Positions 56,377 through 64,000 of a stretch of 64,000 nucleotides of DNA are shown piece after piece (position 1 is the first letter of the stretch; every line of letters begins with the position of its first letter). The notes beneath the pieces were generated by a model. That model was not told the DNA's origin. It saw nothing but the letters and a program-made list of their open reading frames with translations, and ran no database searches. The stretch is from assembly GCA_017506865.1 (NCBI GenBank), contig JAFCMP010000521.1:372001-436000 (forward strand). Direction: 5' to 3'. The position numbers were made by a program, and so were the translations under genes. This stretch comes from Tribonema minus. Taxonomy: Eukaryota; Sar; Xanthophyceae; Tribonematales; Tribonemataceae.

Positions 56377-59300
56377 TCAGGCGCCCTTGGACGTGGACGA
56401 CCGCATGCTCTCCGTGCTGCGGCGCGACTTGTGCCAGCTGGCGCCGTCGCCGCTGCCGCCGGCGCCGCTGCCGCGCAGCAGCGAGTGCACCGAGCCGCGC
56501 CGCAGGCCGCTGGGGCGCCGCGCCGCCGCCGCCGTCGGCATGTCGTCGTGGCTGCGCGGCCGGCCGTCTATGGCGGCGAGCTCCGCGGCAAGCAGGCTGC
56601 CGCTGTTGCTGCGCCGCCACTGTGGCGACACGGAGCGCACGTGGCTGCAGGCGAGGGGGAGCGCGCGGGGGGGCGGGGGGAGTGGGGGGGAAGTAGGGGG
56701 GTTAGGAGCAGCGGGCAGGCGCGCCGTTCGGGCGGCGACGAGTGGGTTTGAGGGGGCCGTGGGGTAAATCATTGCAGGCGCAGCAGCACGTTGCTCATAG
56801 CGGGCGGCAAGGCTGCCCCTAACAGCGCTGCGGGCGTCGTAGCCCGTGCGTGGCCGCAGCAGTAGCGGAAGCGCACAACAAGGAAGGCGCATGCATACAT
56901 GCAGGAAATATGCATATCGATGTGCACGGTATTAAGCACCAAGACATCGACAAGCAAGGCAGAAGTGCTCGCTGCCCAGAGTGCACCCCCAACTTCAACG
57001 CTGACAGTCAGAGGTGCCCTGGCTGTACACTGCGTGAATGCTCACACGCGCTCGCAATCTGCAGCACAAGCCAGACGCTCCATACAGAGGCGAGTGTACA
57101 CGTTATCGTTCGCCTCTGCATCTGCTGGTGGGCGTACAGCAGCACCGTCTGTAGATATACGTGCAGCATCCCCGCGCGCGCGCCCGCGTTGCACGCACCT
57201 GGGCCGGCTGTCGTTGCTGGCGTGCCGCGAGCGCCGGTGGCCCCTGCGGCTGCGCGACGCGCGGCCGCTGTGCTGCCGCGCGTGCTGCTGCTGCGGCGGC
57301 GGCGGCGCGCGCGCGCACAGCGACCCGCACAGCGTCGCCGCGACGAGCAGCAGGCTGAGCAGCGAGGAGAACCAGGCGATGGCGGACAGGAAGACGCGGT
57401 CGTCCAGCACCGCGCCGCCCTGAGACGGGGGAGGCGGTGCACGATCACGCGGGAGGGGGAGCGTGTGAGGGGGGAGGAATACTGCATGTGCTGGCGGACG
57501 GGGGGCGGGCGCCGCATGGGCCCCAGTGTTCCATCAAACAGAAGAGGGGCACGAAGTGACTGACTGAGCCATGCTGCTCGTGAGCGTGCGCGATGGACGC
57601 GACGCTGCCGCGGCTGAGCCTGCCACCCCTCACCGCGGCCGCAGATATCGCACAGAAGTGCCTGTGTCTGCACGGCCGCCTCGGCATCTGGCAGGCCCCG
57701 CCAACCAATCTCCGACGCGGCAAACAGATGTCTGTCGCGCAACTGCTGTCACGATGTTGACTGCGCGTATCCACATCAGAAACCGGTGTTCGGCAGTTCC
57801 GCATAAAGCGCATCACAATATGTCGTCTCTGGACGCCCTGCGCAGCTCGTAGGGCGGCCTTGCTGGCGACAGCGGCACGCCGCCCTTCCATTCGCCAGCA
57901 TCGCTCGACAGGGACAACACATACTGAGCGCGAGGCGACCTGCGAGTGCATGCGTCTTGAGAGAGTGAGGCAGCGCAGCAGAGCGCTCTATCCTCGCACT
58001 GCATAAAGCAGCGCGCTTGCTCTGGACCCTCTGTGCACCGGCGCAGCACCTCTGACCAGGAGGTACGACCTGACCCGTTACCGGACCATCAGGCCCGCTG
58101 GCGCACGCATCGCAGCAAGCGCAACTCTCGAGTTTCAGACCCCGCTGCTCATCATCACAACAGTGACGCCCTCAGACTCCTCAAAGCTACTGCTCGCATG
58201 CGTAACTCACCTGCGGAGTAATGGGCGGCAGCACAATGTCGTCGCGCCGCAGCGGCTGCGGCAGCTCCGGGAAGCCCGCGCTCTCGTGCATGGGGATCGC
58301 CGGCAGCGGCTGCGCCGCCTGCACCGGCGGCGCGTCCAGGAGGCGGCCCAGCTGCTGCTGCAGGCGCTCCACCTCCGAGTGCAGAAGGCGCACTTTGTCC
58401 TGCACATTGAGGTCGGACGACGCATTTCGACGGAGCATGTTATTGGATGGATGAGCCGCCTTGCTGTCCTCTGTGAAGTTACACAAGGCCGTGAGTTGAA
58501 CAATGATCACAGTTTTTGGCGAACATTTACTGGATGAGCAATCATGGTTGCTTTGCTTTGAGAAGTTCGGAGGGGCTGCCAGGGCCCCTCGGTGAAGCGA
58601 CGGGTGTCGGATGACAGCGCGCGGCGGTGCTGAGTCGCGACAGGCGCGCAGTCCAGTGCTGGACTGCAGCGAAAGGAACCTGCGCCTTCATACAGAAACA
58701 CCATGCGGGAGATGGCACCAGAACTGACAAGTGCGAACGGCGCATAGCTAGCGCTGGGGCAGCGCACTGGCAAAGTCATGATCCTGGCATATACGCGCAA
58801 TCAGAATTGCCAACTGCCAAGACATCAACTTCAAGTTCTGAGACGTGCAAACCCTCTGCCTCTGTGGACCGTTTGAGAAGTGAGAACTGGTAGTTCTCTG
58901 AGCGTGTGGTTTGCTACTGTTGTTATGACCTGACATTCACATCGACTCGACCGCCAAACCTGACATTTTGACGCACTGCATACAAGCCACACAAACCTGG
59001 ACACAAACCTCGCTCTCAGCACTGACCGCCTTGCCTGCTCGGCACACACTCAGGCCGCCCATCACGCGCTAGAGTGCAGTGCCCACTGGAGTTCAACACT
59101 GGGGTCAGAAGCCAGTCACATAGCACACATAGTGACCCAAGCGCAGAAGACACGCGTCCATCATGGGTAACTGTAGCCCCAACCCTAGCCCTAAGCTGCG
59201 CCAGCTGCTCGCCGCTGGGCACTGACCTCCGTGTCTGCCTGCACGCGCAGCTCATCAATCACGCCGCCGTAGCACTGGTGCAGGCTGTCCACGTACAGGC

Positions 59301-62300
59301 CGAACAGGCTCTGCGAGATCTCCAGCCCCTTGATCTTGTTGAGCATGGTGCGGAAGATGTTCTCGTACTGCCCGCCGATCGCGACCGCCTGCTCCTTGGC
59401 GGGCGTCTTCGCGAGCATCTTCTCGCGGAACGCCGTGAACGACAGCAGGTCCTGGCACGGCACCGCCAGCCCCACCCCGTGCCGCTGCTTCCCCGCCTCG
59501 TCCCCCCCGCCGCTGCTGCGGTCGCCACCTCGCGCCCCGCATCGCCCTCCCCCGCCGCCGCCACCGCTGCCGCCGACGCCGCCGCCGCCGCCAGCGCCTC
59601 GGTAACCGCAGGCGCTGCTGCTTGTTGCTGCTGGTGGTGCTGCTGCGGCGCTGGCGGCAGTGGTGCCGCCTCGGGCCGTGGCGGCGCCGCGGCCCGAGGC
59701 GGCGCCGCAGCTGCTGCCGCACCTGCTGCTGCAGGAGCAGACTCGCCCACGAGCGTGCTTGCGGGCTGCGTGCACGCGCCTTGTGCTGCTGCGCATGACC
59801 CCTGCTCTGACGATGATACATCGACAGGCGGCTCCGCGCCGCTTGCGACCCCCCCTGCTGCTGCGGCAGCAACTGTCGCCTCCGCAGCTGCTTCTGCTGC
59901 TGCCGCCTCCGCCGCCGCCGGCACCACCGGCGCGGTCACTGGCTGTTTCGCCGCTGACTCGGCTGCTGCTGTGGCGCCAGCGGCGCCGCCATCCCCGCGC
60001 CCTGCTGCTGGCGGCGCCGCCGCCGCATCTGCCGCCGCCGGCGCTCCTGCTGCAGCTGCACCCGTCGGCCCCTGTCCATCCGCCGCGCACGCAAGAGGTG
60101 CTGCAGCAGCAGCAGCTGCAGCATCACCGGCGCGTGGATGCGGGACAGCCGCGCCATTGGCAGCCGCAGCGGGCAGCGGCGGCTGCTGCTGCAGGTCCGC
60201 GCCGACTGCCGCGGGTGGCGCTGCTGGCGCCTCCTCCTGCCTGCCGCCGTCACCGCCTGCCGCCGCCGCCGCCGCTGCTTCTGACTCCTTCAACTGTGTG
60301 TGCGCCGCCGCCGCCTCCGCTGCTGCTGTCTGCACCTCCTGCGCAGCTGGATGCGGTGCTGCTGCTGGCGCTGCCGCTGCATCTGACGCTGTTGTCGATT
60401 CGCTCGCCGCCGGTGCCACGTCAGGAGCCTCAGCAAGCGGCGAGGCGACTGGTACGGCGACAGTGGCTTTTTCAGCAGCAGTGCTCAGAGCTGGTGCCGG
60501 CGCTGCTGCTGCTGCTGCTGCGGCCACTCCCGCAGCCGCGCCATCCGTCGATAGGGCATCCGCTGCAGCGGCTGCTGCAGCATCGGTGTCCACCTTACCA
60601 TGTAGTTTAGACTGTATTTCCTCTAATTCCTGCGCTCAAGGGAGAGAGCAAGCAGCAGCTGAGCACCACGATGGAGATTGACACTTGGTGGTATGTGGCG
60701 CAACAGTGAAGCAAATCACTCAAGAAGCAGTGAAGCAGGTATGGGCAATCTTGCAATCCAACAGCCATCTTTCAATCCTGGAATAAAGCGTGCCAAGCGG
60801 TCGTTTTTCACAACTTGAAAACAGACCGACACAGGATACAGCCACTTCGAGAGCAAGAAGATCAGGCCAGAGAGCATCACAGGCGCAGGTGCAACAGTGG
60901 TTCGACCAAGTGCTATCCTGCGTTCGCATGTCTGGACGTCAGACAGTGGTGCGTATTAGAACACAGCCGGCAGATGCGATGTTCAACGCTGCACGTGTCG
61001 CCAGCACACTCAGCAGTCACCGATCCCTCCAACAACGCGCAACAGACGCCACTCACATTCGTGCTGGCCTGCCAGTCCTCGTGGAAAGACTCCAGCATGG
61101 TGCTGCCGTGCACGCGCACGTGGCTCAGCGTGCAGTAGTAGTCGTCGCCGTAGTGGCTCAGCAGCTTGAACTTGAGGTAGCGCGCGAACGCGGGGCTCGG
61201 CAGCTCGAACGTCTGCTCGCCGTGCGCGTCCGCCGCAGTGAACACGCCGAGGTCCATCCAGTTGTCCACCGGGAAGCTCTGGCTCGCCAGGACCTGCGGC
61301 CGGGTGTTGCGAGGGGTTGAAGGTGAGGTCGCTGACGTTGTCGCGAATGTGTGGTGTGTCGGCACGGCAGCGCTACGATGAGTGCAGCAACGCAGCTGAG
61401 AAAACGCCAGCAGAGTACGCAACGGCACGCTGCAAGAACGCCGCATAGTCGGCAGCAGCACTCCGATGCCAGCAGTGCAGAGTCAGCACTTGAGCAAGCT
61501 GGCCCTCATGTCTTGTGCAGGCGCGTTCCGCAGCACAATCTTCCCATTACGCTGTCGCTGCCACTTGCAGAACCATGCCCGACACCCTTGCCAGGCGCTA
61601 CCTTGTGTGCAAATCTCCCTTTTGTTGCAACCGACGCTGCGCAGTGCAGGGCTCTGCCGCGAATTGACCTGCAGGCGGCGCGTTTCGCTCACCTGAAACT
61701 CCTTGACGATGCGGCTGTACTTCTCGTAGCTGCCGAGCTTGATGGTGCGCACGAGGATGTCCTCGCTCAGCCCGATCACCACCCACTGCTTCTCCTCGCA
61801 CGGGCTGATGGTGTACTTGTCCTTGCTGTCGACCAGCAGGTTATCCGCGCCCTTGGTCCCTGGCGAGTGCTCCATCATCACCGCCCCGCTGTCCTTGCTC
61901 GCGTAGTTCTTCAGCTTGGTGGGCTTGAGCTTGGCGGAGTCGCCCTCCTCCTTGTCTGGTACCATGGGTAGGGGAGCTTCCGGCCCGCCACCACCTGCTG
62001 CTGCTGCCGCTGGCGCTGCAGCATCTGCCTTCGCGGCGGCTGACGGACCTGTGTCTGCTGCCGCTGCCGCGGCTGCCGGTGGTGGCACATCTGCGATGGG
62101 CTCGGTCGCGGAGGTTGCAGCTGCTGGGACACCGCTGGAGTTGTTGTGCTGAGGGTCGTGCTGCTGCTGATGGTGCTGCTGCTGCTGCACAGGGGGCTCC
62201 GCTGGCACTGCTGCTGCATCAGGACCTGCGGCCTGACGAGGTTGTTGGTCAACTTGCGCTTGCTTCTGATGGTGCTGCTGCTGCTGCTGCTGCTGCTGCT

Positions 62301-62493
62301 CTGGCTTAACAGCTACTTCCGCCGGAACGTCTCCTGTCGTCGGTCGTGCTTCTGAATTGATGGCACGGACGGCAGCGGCTCCACCAACGAGGTGATCATG
62401 TGCCGCGTCCTCAGCGCCCTGAACTGGCTCGCCGTCCACTGCCGCTGCTTCACTAGGAACTTCCAAGATGGCTTCACTTGCAGCGCTTCCCAT
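56377..62493 (-). CDS. Mid-SUN (Slp1/SUN3-5-like) ER/nuclear-envelope membrane protein
   Basis: Six exons: 62493-61693, 61293-61057, 60629-59227, 58468-58211, 57419-57199, 56644-56377, about 1,062 residues. After an Ala/Gln-rich N-terminus, the SUN-like domain spans exons 1 and 2: KNYASKDSGAVMMEHSPGTKGADNLL, CEEKQWVVIGLSEDILVRTIKLGSYEKYS, then WMDLGVFTA and FARYLKFKLLSHYGDDYYCTLSHVRVHGST. Exon 3 has a 300-residue Ala/Pro-rich insert and ends ENIFRTMLNKIKGLEISQSLF. Exon 4 is a coiled coil. Exon 5 has one membrane helix (VFLSAIAWFSSLLSLLLVAA) and exon 6 a basic Ser/Arg tail. This central-SUN, coiled-coil, C-terminal helix order is that of mid-SUN proteins. Exon 3 needs one frame change, perhaps at the C7 run 59502-59508. 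No signal peptide is visible, so an upstream exon is possible. Confidence 0.87.
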
Positions 62494-62982
62494 GTCGGAT
62501 CAGCCAGAATTGCTCTACTGGAAGTTTCGCTGTCGCTGAGCTCAGAGAGTGGGGATGAGGCTGCGTGTGACTGATGTACTCTCCTGGCAGCCTATCTTAT
62601 AGCTTCGGCACGGCGCCATCACCATCACCAACAGGCGCGCACATCGCGCTCGCCAGGACGTGCTGAACTTCTGAAGCCGGCTGCGTGCGCATGTGTCGGC
62701 CACGTGTCGCATTGAAGTTGGCTTCCGCCCAAAACTCTCACGCTCACAGGTAAGTTATCCTGGGCACAGAGTACTGGAGCCCTTGCAACGACTTTTAGCC
62801 CCCCGGCAGTTCTGCAGCCACAAGGATCTGCACCTCGTCGGGAGCGAGACAGTACAGCGAGACAGTACTCGACTTCAAGTTTTTCCCAAGATTGCGTGAA
62901 GCCTCTGTTTCAGCAGCAGCTCCGACATCTTGTCTCTGGTGCACAATCGGCAGCATCATTGCCTCACCAATCCGGATCCAGG
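62494..62982. promoter_or_regulatory. Divergent promoter region between the mid-SUN and SEL1L/HRD3 genes
   Basis: The region holds 489 bases between opposite start codons. No clear TATA box. A possible acceptor directly before ATG 62983 (GATCCAG|GATGG) leaves open that the SEL1L coding start is in an earlier exon within or beyond this interval. Confidence 0.5.
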
Positions 62983-63466
62983 ATGGAAGACGCTCACCAG
63001 ACACAGCCGGATACATCAGCGCTGCTCTATCAGCAAGCGCGGCAGCTGGAGCAGGATCACAAGCTGCCAGAGGCAGCAATCGTGCACCAGCAGGCGGCAG
63101 CCCTGGGTAACCCCGGATCCCAGCACTACGTCGCCAATGCTCTGGCAACAGGGGTGATGGGGTTGCCGCATGACGAGGCGAAGGCGATCATCCTGGAATT
63201 CTTCGCATTCGAGGGGGGGGACCCCGGAGCAGCTGCAAATCTCGGCTACCGCCATCTGCACGGCTACGGCGTTGCGCCCAACTGCCTGGCTGCGCTGAAG
63301 TACTACAGCGCAGCCGCAGAGTGGGCCATGGTGCGGAAGGCGGAGAGGGCGCTCTGGCCGTCCAGGGAGCGGATGAGGCTGAGCTCGATGGCGCTGCACG
63401 GCAAGCGCAGCCAGGCGGAGGTGGACGCGGAGGTGGTGCAGTACTACGAGCACTCAGCGGAGACAG
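62983..63466 (+). CDS. SEL1L/HRD3 homologue, first recognised exon, 3'-truncated by window
   Basis: Lumenal adaptor of the Hrd1 ubiquitin ligase in ER-associated degradation. The exon encodes Sel1-type repeats: GNPGSQHYVANALATGVMG, then GDPGAAANLGYRHLHGYGV, NCLAALKYYSAAAEWA, and after a charged stretch VVQYYEHSAETG. That order, including the conserved linker before the (V/I)QYY motif, is that of SEL1L/HRD3 rather than generic Sel1-repeat proteins. The exon ends in phase 1 at a GC donor (ACAG|GCAAGT). A signal peptide would be expected but is not in this exon. An in-frame ATG also exists at 62896, which would add 29 residues without an obvious signal. The true start is uncertain. Confidence 0.8.
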
Positions 63467-64000
63467 GCAAGTCGTCGCGCGCTGGACCTGCTTGCTGCAT
63501 GGCTCAAGGCAAAGCCTGAGAATTGGGCAGCTGACAACACAATGACGACGGGTACTCGCAGCAGCGACGTAGCATTTGCAGTAACTGTTTGCATGCGCGT
63601 GGAGGCTTCATCAAGCTGCAGTTGTTGGGGGCATCAGAATTCAGGCTCGGACCTGGCATAAAGTAGCTATATGACAAAATAATGTGCGCGCAAGTCTGGG
63701 GTCACTGCTGTTTTGTGATGGGCATCGTCATCATTTCCATCTTCGTGTACTCGCATGTCATGCGCGCAATGCCCACAACACCTCAAATGATGCGGACTTC
63801 ACACAGTGTGCTCGGCTTGGCTTCTCCTGGCTGTGCAAGCGGCGGTGCGGAATTCAGTACAGCCGGTCTGATGTGAGGTCTATGAGCCACATAATCCGAA
63901 AACGGCTCGCTGCATATTTTCGGTCGGGCAGAGAAGGCGGCTCTCCTCGTTCAATCACCGTATGAAGCTGTTGCGTTGCGGCGCTGAATCGAGCGCAGCT
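63467..64000 (+). other. Intron of the SEL1L/HRD3 gene, running out of the window
   Basis: Starts with GCAAGT. No further exon of the gene was recognised before the window end. Confidence 0.6.

Noticed and set aside
20-64000. Prokaryotic or phage features (operons, Shine-Dalgarno sites, CRISPR, IS elements) and tRNA or rRNA genes
   Set aside because: Spliced eukaryotic genes throughout. No cloverleaf, rRNA core or regular spacer array was found by eye.

Overview
This is GC-rich nuclear DNA of a eukaryote with large introns. A nucleus-encoded ferredoxin-thioredoxin reductase variable chain, a very large PPR protein and poly-Gln/poly-Ala/poly-Gly tracts point to a microalga. Short TTAGGG-type tracts and heavily biased GC3 codons would fit a chlorophyte of the TTAGGG telomere group, but the lineage is an inference. 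Genes were rebuilt by hand from splice sites and conserved motifs. For the five spliced multi-exon models, intron phases close across all exons, except for one frame break in the SUN gene.

Layout. (1) 3-15216, plus strand: 3' part of an HFM1/MER3 meiotic helicase, 13 exons, with a 1,034-residue last exon rich in Gln. (2) 17997-26745 and 29313-38507, minus strand: two tandem paralogous genes. The first carries a fungal-type Zn(II)2Cys6 DNA-binding exon and both share a regulator-like body, so they are probably transcription factors. (3) 41173-42320, minus: an unrecognised ORF with a frame break. (4) 44699-46703, minus: ferredoxin-thioredoxin reductase variable chain. (5) 48109-49075, plus: CutC. 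(6) 50112-55048, minus: intronless PPR protein of about 1,645 residues with a frame break in a GC dinucleotide run. (7) 56377-62493, minus: mid-SUN/Slp1-like membrane protein. (8) 62983-63466, plus: first recognised exon of a SEL1L/HRD3 homologue that runs out of the window. Genes 7 and 8 are divergent and 489 bp apart, and both families work at the ER.

The most unusual signal is in the introns. In all four of the intron-rich genes examined for it (HFM1, both regulator genes, FTRV) the edge of an exon together with its splice site, usually the 5' splice site, is repeated two to four times in tandem inside the adjoining intron. The copies are progressively decayed and have periods of about 65-370 bp. 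HFM1 introns also carry telomere-like tracts that are G-rich on the plus strand before about 9.1 kb and C-rich after about 9.2 kb. A dispersed TTGAAG/CTTCAA motif is frequent in noncoding DNA throughout, and several acceptors use a pure poly(C) tract.
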